DNA of 64,000 nucleotides, taken from positions 1-64,000 of the forward strand of contig NZ_JAHRGM010000017.1 of assembly GCF_019097845.1 (NCBI RefSeq), given 5' to 3'. A program made the translations under genes and the position numbers. The notes under the pieces were generated by a model that was given only the letters and a program-made list of their open reading frames with translations, did no database searches and was not told where the DNA came from. Below, piece by piece: positions 1 through 6,453 of the stretch (the first letter of the stretch is position 1; each line of letters starts with the position of its first letter). The stretch is from Sphingobium sp. AS12. Its GTDB lineage: Bacteria; Pseudomonadota; Alphaproteobacteria; Sphingomonadales; Sphingomonadaceae.

Positions 1-52
1 GAAACGGACGGACCCGCTCCCACTGCTCGTCGCTTAATCCGTGTCGATCCAA
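1..52 (-). CDS. IS5-type transposase, N-terminal fragment (cut by window edge)
   Basis: Read on the minus strand, the first 52 bases encode LDRHGLSDEQWERVRPF. This is the characteristic opening of IS5/IS4-group transposases (DUF4096: RHGLSD.QWER). The start would be a TTG at 52-50, preceded by a GGGAGC Shine-Dalgarno-like stretch. Only 17 codons are inside the window, so completeness cannot be judged. The fragment is divergent in position from, and very close to, the IS1595-type element that follows, so this edge is an insertion hot spot. Confidence 0.6.
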   Translation of the reverse strand, partial: MDRHGLSDEQWERVRPF

Positions 53-94
53 GATGGCGCTCCCTTCGCCAGTCTTGAATCCGATCTGCGCGGA

Positions 95-1021
95 AAAGGG
101 AATCCCCTAATTGTCCACAGGCCTTAGCATCAGGTGAGGCTCGTGACGCATGTTGTAGCGATATTCGAACTCTCCCAGATACTTTGGAAGATGCTTCGCG
201 CTAACGTGAATGTGGGTGCCGTTGATCCCGCGCTTTAGCTGCGCCCAATAGGCTTCAATAGACTGGACGTGTGCGCCGGTGTCGCTGACATAGCGACCTG
301 CGTTGTGGTTCACCTTGTCGTGCGTGTAACCCATGGCAGTCAGGCGGCGATAAGAGCGCATGAAGTCGGTGTTGATCGTCGCGCCCTTCACAACATGCGT
401 CGTGATCTGCGGCATAAGCGAAGAGATTTTCCAGTTGGCGACAACGGTTGTCGTGACCCGACCACCGCGCTCCAGCATTCCCATAACAACCTTCTTTTTG
501 GCAAGGCTGCGGCCACGCTGGCCGGGTTCGTGTCCGCCAATCTGCGTTTCGTCTATTTCCACTACTGCGCCCGAACCGCCCAGCGGCGAGTCGCCATCGA
601 CCATGCCCATGTAGGTGCGGATCATGTGGCACATGCGCCAAGCGGTCTTGTAGGTAACGCCTAGCTGGCGCTCTACTTCCTTTGCCGCAACGCCATTCCG
701 CGACGCACAAAACTGGAACATGACAAAGAACCAATCGCGCAGCGGTGTGCGGGTTTTGTCAAAGGGCGTTCCTGCGGTCGGATAGACCTGAGCGCCACAA
801 TACTCGCAGGCAAAGGAGCGTCGAGCCTTCACACGATAGAAGTGGGCATTACGATCGCACTTCGCGCAGTCATGCCGATCGCCAAAACGAACTCGCATAA
901 GATGGTCGAGACAACTTTCCTCCGTTGGGAAGCGGTCTTGAAACTGGCGGAGGGTAGGGGCTTTGTTGCTCATAGATATTGTATGCCATAACCGCCTACT
1001 TGTTTCAAGGGGATAATGGCC
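95..1021. mobile_element. IS1595-family insertion sequence (approximate limits)
   Basis: The element contains a full-length IS1595-type transposase. A short inverted match, ATCCCCT at 102-108 and AGGGGAT at 1008-1014, flanks the gene and fits weak terminal inverted repeats. The left copy overlaps the transposase stop codon. I could not identify an 8-base target duplication, so the exact ends are inferred. Confidence 0.5.
107..973 (-). CDS. IS1595-family (ISXO2-like) DDE transposase
   Basis: This 288-residue protein catalyses cut-and-paste type movement of an IS1595-group element. It has an N-terminal zinc ribbon (CAKC near residue 37 and CEYC near residue 56), a helix-turn-helix-like stretch (VERQLGVTYKTAWRM), and then the ISXO2 DDE domain. 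In that domain VEIDETQIGG carries the first catalytic Asp and INTDFMRSYRRL the second. The family has Asn or Glu at the third position, and the late HVQSIEAYWAQLKRGINGTH segment fits it. The frame is intact and length is normal for the family, so the gene may be active. It lies on the minus strand next to another IS fragment. Confidence 0.9.
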   Translation of the reverse strand: MSNKAPTLRQFQDRFPTEESCLDHLMRVRFGDRHDCAKCDRNAHFYRVKARRSFACEYCGAQVYPTAGTPFDKTRTPLRDWFFVMFQFCASRNGVAAKEVERQLGVTYKTAWRMCHMIRTYMGMVDGDSPLGGSGAVVEIDETQIGGHEPGQRGRSLAKKKVVMGMLERGGRVTTTVVANWKISSLMPQITTHVVKGATINTDFMRSYRRLTAMGYTHDKVNHNAGRYVSDTGAHVQSIEAYWAQLKRGINGTHIHVSAKHLPKYLGEFEYRYNMRHEPHLMLRPVDN

Positions 1022-1056
1022 AATGAATTTAATCGTGGCTAAGGCTCTGTCTCGAA

Positions 1057-1073
1057 ATGCGCCTTCGGCGCAT
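1057..1073. repeat. Short perfect stem-loop
   Basis: ATGCGCC, TTC loop, GGCGCAT. A 7-bp perfect hairpin lies between the IS and the receiver-domain gene. There is no U-run, so it is not a convincing terminator. Confidence 0.5.
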
Positions 1074-1080
1074 CCGCAAC

Positions 1081-1148
1081 GGCCCTCACCCCCACCCGAC
1101 CGCCCACAGAGTGTATCCTGAATGGGAGGTAGGGTGGGGGTGAGGGCC
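1081..1148. repeat. Inverted-repeat element with 17-bp perfect arms
   Basis: The left arm is 1081-1097 (GGCCCTCACCCCCACCC) and the right arm 1132-1148 is its exact reverse complement. The spacer is 34 bases. This CCCTCACCCCCACC motif resembles intergenic repeats common in sphingomonads and is unlike the other repeat families in this window. Confidence 0.75.
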
Positions 1149-1174
1149 GGTGCGGCAACCGACTCAAAGGCGCG

Positions 1175-1182
1175 TTAACCAT
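1175..1182 (+). promoter_or_regulatory. Possible CtrA half-site (TTAACCAT)
   Basis: TTAACCAT lies about 50 bases upstream of the receiver-domain gene. The alphaproteobacterial regulator CtrA binds TTAA-N7-TTAA and also TTAACCAT half-sites. An eight-base match can arise by chance, so this is only a suggestion. Confidence 0.25.
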
Positions 1183-1232
1183 TTCTTTGCGCGGCAATCC
1201 TATCCTTTTGAACGCAGCAAAAGGGTGGAGCC

Positions 1233-1856
1233 ATGCAGATCTTCAAGCGCAATCGCAGCCGTCGGCCTGACGATCAGGACATGAGCGAGATCGCACGCCC
1301 ACAGCGCCGCCTGCGTGTGCTGCTGATCGATGAAAACCCCACCGCGCGCGCCGTCGTCGCCCGCCGCCTGTCGCATCTCAACTATGATGTCGCGCTGGCG
1401 GAAAACGGCTTCGTCGCGGTCAACCTGCTGGTGACGCGCCCCGCCGACATCATCCTGATCGACATGGGGCTGACGATGTTGCCCGCCGTCGCGACGATGA
1501 AGAAGATCCGCGCCGCGAACCTGGCCCTGTCCGCCTGTTTCGTCATGCTCACGGGACGGCTCGACAGCCAGTCGACGGTGGAGGCGCTGGATGCCGGGGC
1601 CGACGACCATGTCGTCAAACCCTTCGACTTCGACGTGCTGGACGCCCGTATGCGCCATCTGTGCCAGCGCGCCGAAACGCTGGGCACGCTCACCCGCCAC
1701 AATGCCGAACTCGACGCCCGCATCGCGCGCCGCGCCGTGGAACTGGGCGAAACTCGCGAGACTTTGCGCGAACTCCAGGCCGACCGCGCCCGCCTCGTCT
1801 CGTCCATCCAGGCGCTGCACGATGAAGTCGAACGACTGAGCGCGCAGCAGGGATAA
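1233..1856 (+). CDS. Receiver-domain response regulator with coiled-coil tail
   Basis: This 207-residue protein has a single receiver domain at about residues 27-145. The acidic pocket is DE at 33-34, the phospho-acceptor is Asp77 in ILIDMGL, and the switch Thr107 and Lys129 in VKPF are all present, so phosphorylation is expected. After the receiver comes a charged heptad-like helix (about residues 150-205) and no DNA-binding or enzymatic domain, so it probably works through protein contacts or dimerisation. GGTGGAG lies just ahead of the ATG. No histidine kinase is nearby. A TTAACCAT motif lies 51 bases upstream and could be a CtrA half-site. The specific pathway is unknown. Confidence 0.85.
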   Translation: MQIFKRNRSRRPDDQDMSEIARPQRRLRVLLIDENPTARAVVARRLSHLNYDVALAENGFVAVNLLVTRPADIILIDMGLTMLPAVATMKKIRAANLALSACFVMLTGRLDSQSTVEALDAGADDHVVKPFDFDVLDARMRHLCQRAETLGTLTRHNAELDARIARRAVELGETRETLRELQADRARLVSSIQALHDEVERLSAQQG

Positions 1857-1885
1857 GTCCGGTTCCTGCGGCAGAACCCCAACCT

Positions 1886-1953
1886 CCGTTCGTTTCGAGC
1901 GCAGTCGAGAAACGGTAGAGCGCAGGTTTCTCGACTGCGCTCGAAACGAACGG
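1886..1953. repeat. Sphingomonad-type inverted repeat (family A, 28-bp perfect arms)
   Basis: The arms at 1886-1913 and 1926-1953 are exact reverse complements, with a 12-base spacer. The core is CGTTCGTTTCGAGCG-CAGTCGAG. It lies between the convergent receiver gene and siroheme-type gene and could act as a bidirectional terminator. The same family recurs at 9574-9646 and 32605-32671. Confidence 0.9.
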
Positions 1954-1959
1954 ACGTGG

Positions 1960-2730
1960 TCAGGCTATCGCCCCATCCAGCGTCACCCAGAGCGACAGCC
2001 CCTCACCCGGATCGGCAGGCGGCGCATCAGCGACGATCCGCGCGGCATCCGCCCGCGCCCGGTCGAGAATCACCGCTGGCACCGACGCGGAATGATAGAC
2101 CCGATCCGCCTCCCCCAGCAGCCGCGCCGCGCGCAAAGTCAGATCGTCGGGATCGCCCGACAGCAGCGGAATCGCGATCAGCCGCGAGCCTTCCGCCTGT
2201 CCCCGCGCCGCCAGCCATTCCGGGACCGCGTCCACCGCATCGGCGCGCAAAGGATCGATCATCCCGCCCGGCGCCAGCCCAGCGTCGATCCCCCGTCGCC
2301 GCGCGCCCGCTTCCGCCCAGCGCGCCTTGATCGCCCCGCGCCCGGCAAACAGTGCCTGTGCCAATTCACCGAGCCGCGCGGGAAATAGCGCCTCCAGCTT
2401 TTGCCGCAACGCCTTGGCCAGCCCCGCCGACGCGCCGCCCGTCCCGATCGCGATCAGCACCGGGTCACGATCCACGATCGCGGGCAGGGTGAAATCGCAC
2501 AGGTCGGGATTGTCAGTCGCGTTGACCAGCACGCCCCGCGCCCGCAACCGCTCCGCCGTCGCCGCGTCGCCGTTGGACACGATCGCGATCCGCGCCGCGT
2601 CATCCTCCTCGCCCACGATGACTGCGCCCGCCCGCTCCAGCAGGCGGCGCTTGGCGTCCGCCGCCTCGCCGTCCCCGGTCAGGATCACCGGCCTGCCCGT
2701 CAGGCGCAGAAAGACGGGCAGGCTGTGCAT
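1960..2730 (-). CDS. Precorrin-2 dehydrogenase / sirohydrochlorin ferrochelatase-type protein (CysG N-terminal) with degenerate methyltransferase tail
   Basis: This 256-residue protein matches the CysG/Met8 dehydrogenase fold for siroheme synthesis. It has an NAD-binding stretch TGDGEAADAKRRLL near the N-terminus, NATDNPDLCDFTLPAIVDRD in the middle (the family's D.PELCDF motif with the catalytic Asp), and TGGASAGLAKALRQKLE. A helical domain follows to about residue 160. The last 65 residues include LLSGDPDDLTLRAARLLGEADRVYH, which looks like the start of the uroporphyrinogen-III methyltransferase domain (GPGDPDLLTL.AARLL..AD). The rest of that domain is missing. The gene overlaps the lysA stop at TGATG. 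Siroheme serves sulfite and nitrite reductase. Confidence 0.8.
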   Translation of the reverse strand: MHSLPVFLRLTGRPVILTGDGEAADAKRRLLERAGAVIVGEEDDAARIAIVSNGDAATAERLRARGVLVNATDNPDLCDFTLPAIVDRDPVLIAIGTGGASAGLAKALRQKLEALFPARLGELAQALFAGRGAIKARWAEAGARRRGIDAGLAPGGMIDPLRADAVDAVPEWLAARGQAEGSRLIAIPLLSGDPDDLTLRAARLLGEADRVYHSASVPAVILDRARADAARIVADAPPADPGEGLSLWVTLDGAIA

Positions 2731-3995
2731 CAGTCGGCCAGCCAGTCGGGGATGCTATCGCCCGCGATCAGCGCCTCGATCGGCGGACGCGCGCGCACCA
2801 CCGCCCATTTGTCGCCCGACACCAGCACTTCAGGGGTCAGCGGGCGGCTGTTATACGTCCCCGCCATCGTCGCGCCATAAGCGCCCGCCGTCATGAAGGC
2901 GACCAGATCGCCCGCCGCCACCACATCCATGTCGCGACCCATGGCGAAAGTATCGCCCGTCTCGCACACCGGACCCACCACATTGGCCGCCGCGCGCTGG
3001 CCCACCGGGGTCACCGCACGAATATCATGCCAGGCGTCGTAAAGGCTGGGACGCAGCAGGTCGTTCATCGCCGCATCGACGATGACGAACGGAGCCTGCG
3101 CGCCCTGCTTCACCCGCACCACGCGCGACAGCAGAGCGCCCGCATTGCCCACGATCACCCGGCCCGGCTCGAACATCAGCCGCACCGGCCAGCCCTGCGT
3201 TACCCGGCACACCATCTCGCCATAGGCGGCGGGGCTTGGCGGCACGGGCAGAGCAGGGTCGTAAGGGACGCCCAGCCCGCCGCCCAGATCGGCGGTGCGA
3301 ATATCATGCCCCGCCTCGCGCAATGCTGCGACCAGCGCTCCGACCTTGGTAAAGGCCGCCTCCAGCGGCGCGAGATCGGTCAGTTGGCTGCCGATATGGA
3401 CGGCAACGCCCTGCACATCCAGCCCCGGCAGGTCGCGCGCGGCGGCATAGCTTTCCAGCGCGCGGTCATAAGGAATGCCGAACTTGTTTTCCGATTTGCC
3501 GGTGGAAATCTTGGCATGGGTGCCCGCGTCCACATCCGGGTTGATGCGATAGGCCACCGGCGCGCGCTTGCCCATCGACAGCGCGACTTCGGACAGCATT
3601 TCCGCCTCTGGTTCGCTTTCCAGATTGAACTGGAAAATGCCATGGTCCAGCGCCAGCCGCATTTCCTCAGCCGTCTTACCCACGCCCGAAAAGACGATGC
3701 GGTCCGCCGGAATCCCCGCCGCGATCGCGCGCAGCAATTCCCCGCCCGACACGACATCCGCGCCCAGCCCCAGTTTCGCCAGCGTCGCCAGCACCGCCGC
3801 ATTGGGGTTGGCCTTGACCGCAAAGGCGATCAGCGGATTGTCTAGGCTACCCAGCGCGTCGCGAAACACGCCGACATGGCGCGTCAGCGTCGCGGTCGAA
3901 TAGACATAGACCGGCGTGCCAACCGCATCGGCAATCGCCGCCATCGGCACCTGCTCCACCTGCATGGCACCGTCCACATAGTCGAAATGGTCCAA
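2730..3995 (-). CDS. lysA: Diaminopimelate decarboxylase
   Basis: LysA decarboxylates meso-diaminopimelate to L-lysine, the last step of lysine synthesis, using PLP. The 421 residues have normal length. Family marks are AFAVKANPN (the lysine forms the PLP Schiff base), FGIPYDRALE, HIGSQLTDLAPLEAAF, DLGGGLGVPYDP (glycine-rich PLP phosphate contact), EPGRVIVGNAG, and CETGDTFAMGRDM, which holds the active-site Cys-Glu. It lies 21 bases downstream of the small lipoprotein gene and argH, an order common in alpha- and gammaproteobacteria, and overlaps the siroheme gene by one base. Co-transcription is likely. Confidence 0.97.
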   Translation of the reverse strand: MDHFDYVDGAMQVEQVPMAAIADAVGTPVYVYSTATLTRHVGVFRDALGSLDNPLIAFAVKANPNAAVLATLAKLGLGADVVSGGELLRAIAAGIPADRIVFSGVGKTAEEMRLALDHGIFQFNLESEPEAEMLSEVALSMGKRAPVAYRINPDVDAGTHAKISTGKSENKFGIPYDRALESYAAARDLPGLDVQGVAVHIGSQLTDLAPLEAAFTKVGALVAALREAGHDIRTADLGGGLGVPYDPALPVPPSPAAYGEMVCRVTQGWPVRLMFEPGRVIVGNAGALLSRVVRVKQGAQAPFVIVDAAMNDLLRPSLYDAWHDIRAVTPVGQRAAANVVGPVCETGDTFAMGRDMDVVAAGDLVAFMTAGAYGATMAGTYNSRPLTPEVLVSGDKWAVVRARPPIEALIAGDSIPDWLAD

Positions 3996-4016
3996 AATCG
4001 CGTCCTTAGTCTCTTG

Positions 4017-4274
4017 TCAGGGCTGCTTTTCGGGCGGCAGGTCGAATTCGTCCGCTGCGCGCTGTTGCGACTGGGTCAGCAATTCCACGTTGCGCTGTGG
4101 CCGCGCCTGGGTCGATGGCGTCATCAGCTGCGCGCCCGTCGGTGCGGTCGCCGCGCCCACAGGCACCGCAGGCAATTCCTGCCCTGCCACCGGCTTCAAC
4201 GGTTGCCGCCCGCCGCAGGATGCCAGCGCCAGCGCCGCGCAGACCAGCCCCGCGATCGTCCGAGTGTGTCTCAT
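4017..4274 (-). CDS. lptM: Small lipoprotein, LptM (YifL)-like
   Basis: An 85-residue lipoprotein with signal [20 protein letters not shown]; lipobox LASC puts the lipidated Cys at residue 20. The residues just after the Cys (CGGRQPLKP) match the short LptM/YifL signature CG..GPL. In E. coli, LptM assists maturation of the LPS translocon LptD. The rest is Pro/Gln-rich and low complexity. Its start overlaps the argH stop by four bases (ATGA) and lysA follows, the usual location for LptM homologues next to lysine genes. The role is by family analogy. Confidence 0.7.
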   Translation of the reverse strand: MRHTRTIAGLVCAALALASCGGRQPLKPVAGQELPAVPVGAATAPTGAQLMTPSTQARPQRNVELLTQSQQRAADEFDLPPEKQP

Positions 4275-5638
4275 CCCAATTCCTCCCGCGCCTGCGCGAT
4301 CCGCGCCCGCACCTGCATGGGCGCGGTGCCGCCATGGCTCATCCGGCTGGCGACCGATGCATCGACCGTCAGCACCGCATAGATGCGATCATCGATCCGC
4401 GCGTCAATCTCTTGCAGCGTCGCGATCGGCAACTGGTCGAGCGGCACACCCGCCGCCTCCGCCGCCGCCACCGCGCGCCCGGTGATATGATGCGCCTCGC
4501 GGAACGGAATGCCCCCTTCGCGCACCAGCCAGTCGGCAAGGTCCGTCGCGGTGGCAAAGCCGCTTTCGGCCAGCCCGCGCATCCGGTCGGTGCGGAACGT
4601 CACCGTCTCGATCATGCCGGTCATCGCCGCGATCGACAGAGCGAGCAGGTCATGCGCCTCGAACACCGGCGGCTTGTCGTCCTGCATATCCTTGGAATAG
4701 GCAAGCGGCAGCCCCTTCATCGTCACGCACAATGCGGTCATGCAGCCCATGATCCGCCCGGCATGACCGCGCACCAGCTCGGCGGCATCCGGATTGCGCT
4801 TCTGCGGCATGATCGAGCTGCCGGTCGAATAGGCGTCGGGCAATTTCACGAAACCGAAGGGCTGGCTCGCCCAGATGATGAATTCCTCGGCCAGCCGCGA
4901 CAGGTGCAAGGACGCCTGGGTCGCCGCCATCAGATAATCGAGCGCGAAGTCGCGATCGGATACGCTGTCCAGGCTGTTGTCGGTCGGCTTGGCAAAACCC
5001 AAAGCCGCCGCCGTCGCGTGCCGGTCGATCGGGAAACTGGTCCCCGCCAGCGCCGCCGCGCCCAGCGGACATTCATCCGCCCGCGCCCGCGCATCGGCAA
5101 AGCGGCTGCGGTCGCGGCGCACCATCTCATAATAGGCCATCAGATGATGCCCTAGCGTTACCGGCTGCGCCGACTGCAAATGGGTAAAGCCCGGCATCAC
5201 CGAATCGGCATTCTCGTCCGCCCGCGCCAGCAAAGCGCGTTGCAGGCCGATCAGACCCGCCTGCACCTCGTCAATCGCGTCGCGCACCCACAGGCGGAAA
5301 TCGGTCGCCACCTGATCGTTGCGCGACCGCGCCGTGTGCAAACGCCCGGCGGTCGGCCCGATCAGCTGCGCCAGCCGCGATTCGGTGACCATGTGGATAT
5401 CTTCCAGGTACAGATCGACCGGCACGCCATCGGCTTCATATTCCGCCGCGATCCGGTTCAGCCCCTCGGTAATCGCCTGCGCATCCTCGCCATCGACGAT
5501 GCCCTGTTTGGCCAGCATCGCGACATGCGCCTTCGATCCTGCGATGTCCTGCTTCCACAATCGCTTGTCGAACGGGATGGAGGCATTTATCTCGCGCATG
5601 ATCGAAGCGGGGCCGGCCGCAAACCGGCCACCCCACAT
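4271..5638 (-). CDS. argH: Argininosuccinate lyase
   Basis: ArgH splits argininosuccinate into arginine and fumarate. I place the start at the ATG at 5638 ([14 protein letters not shown], 455 residues). This fits the family length of about 460 and has an AAGGGGGAAGG stretch upstream. Further upstream in-frame codons would add 52 residues that do not resemble ArgH. Diagnostic motifs are [14 protein letters not shown], the fumarase/lyase signature [15 protein letters not shown] carrying the catalytic serine loop, and [17 protein letters not shown]. It forms an operon with lptM and lysA. Its 5' end abuts the divergent TlpA-type gene, so both promoters must lie inside the neighbour's coding region. 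Confidence 0.97.
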   Translation of the reverse strand: MWGGRFAAGPASIMREINASIPFDKRLWKQDIAGSKAHVAMLAKQGIVDGEDAQAITEGLNRIAAEYEADGVPVDLYLEDIHMVTESRLAQLIGPTAGRLHTARSRNDQVATDFRLWVRDAIDEVQAGLIGLQRALLARADENADSVMPGFTHLQSAQPVTLGHHLMAYYEMVRRDRSRFADARARADECPLGAAALAGTSFPIDRHATAAALGFAKPTDNSLDSVSDRDFALDYLMAATQASLHLSRLAEEFIIWASQPFGFVKLPDAYSTGSSIMPQKRNPDAAELVRGHAGRIMGCMTALCVTMKGLPLAYSKDMQDDKPPVFEAHDLLALSIAAMTGMIETVTFRTDRMRGLAESGFATATDLADWLVREGGIPFREAHHITGRAVAAAEAAGVPLDQLPIATLQEIDARIDDRIYAVLTVDASVASRMSHGGTAPMQVRARIAQAREELG

Positions 5639-5657
5639 GCTGTTGGAGCCTTCCCCC

Positions 5658-6263
5658 TTGGAACCTGTTTCGCGCGCGCTGATGTTACTGCTCCTGACCG
5701 CCGGATTGGCGGCCTGCGATAGGCAATCGCCGCCCGCTGGGCAAGCCAATGCAAGCATGAGCGGTGAGGTTCCTGCATCAGGCAATGCGACCAAGGGGGA
5801 CGGCGAATTCAGCTACCGTCTGGACCGCAGCAAGGCTGGCACCCCCGCGCCCACCTTCGCCTTCCAGAATCCCGACGGGGGGGAGGCGACCTTGCAGGAT
5901 TTTGCCGGACGCCCGCTGCTCGTCAATCTGTGGGCGACATGGTGCACCCCCTGCGTTGCGGAAATGCCTACGCTGGACCGGATCGCGGAACGCTACGGTC
6001 CCAAGGGGCTGGCGGTGCTGACCATTTCGCAGGACACGCAAGGCGCTAAGGCGGTCAAACCCTTCTTCGCCAAACACCCCCTCCCCCACCTTAAAGGCTG
6101 GGCCGACCCAGACAATCATTTCGGCTTCGACTATGCCACCGGCCTGCTGCCCACCACTGTCCTCTATGATGCGCAAGGCAAGGAAATGGTCCGGGTGATC
6201 GGCGCAATGGATTGGGAAGGGGCGGAAGCCAAGGCGCTGATCGACGCGGCCATGGCATCCTGA
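5658..6263 (+). CDS. TlpA/ResA-type thioredoxin-fold lipoprotein
   Basis: A periplasmic thiol-disulfide oxidoreductase of about 201 residues. Its N-terminal signal [14 protein letters not shown] ends in a lipobox, so it is probably membrane-anchored. The thioredoxin fold has the redox motif WCTPC in [15 protein letters not shown], and the cis-proline region [11 protein letters not shown]. Such proteins reduce apocytochrome or periplasmic thiols. I prefer the TTG at 5658, since GGAG sits nine bases upstream and it gives [10 protein letters not shown] with a positive n-region. ATG at 5637 and ATG at 5682 are alternatives. The ATG at 5637 would overlap the argH start on the other strand. Confidence 0.9.
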   Translation: MEPVSRALMLLLLTAGLAACDRQSPPAGQANASMSGEVPASGNATKGDGEFSYRLDRSKAGTPAPTFAFQNPDGGEATLQDFAGRPLLVNLWATWCTPCVAEMPTLDRIAERYGPKGLAVLTISQDTQGAKAVKPFFAKHPLPHLKGWADPDNHFGFDYATGLLPTTVLYDAQGKEMVRVIGAMDWEGAEAKALIDAAMAS

Positions 6264-6417
6264 TCCGCTACCCTTTGGCGCAACTGCAAAATCCGTTTCT
6301 TGCGCCGCGATAGATCATAAACAGCGTGTTTCCGGACCAGAAACGATCTGGAAACAATTCACAAACCTATGATTTTTGTGCAGCGCAATAGAGGATAAGC
6401 GCGGCCGCTTCGTCATT

Positions 6418-6448
6418 CCCCCTGTCATCGATAAAGCTAAACAGGGGG
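6418..6448 (+). promoter_or_regulatory. Stem-loop sequestering the ribosome-binding site of the TonB-dependent receptor gene
   Basis: CCCCCTGT (6418-6425) pairs perfectly with ACAGGGGG (6441-6448), enclosing a 15-base loop. The right arm is the only Shine-Dalgarno sequence of the gene starting at 6454. In mRNA the ribosome site would be occluded, which could serve as a thermometer-like or ligand/protein-controlled switch. Confidence 0.5.
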
Positions 6449-6453
6449 CATGA

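Noticed and set aside
6264..6453. Possible cobalamin riboswitch before the first TonB-dependent receptor
   Set aside because: I found no B12-box-like sequence. The only notable structure is the short hairpin over the ribosome site.
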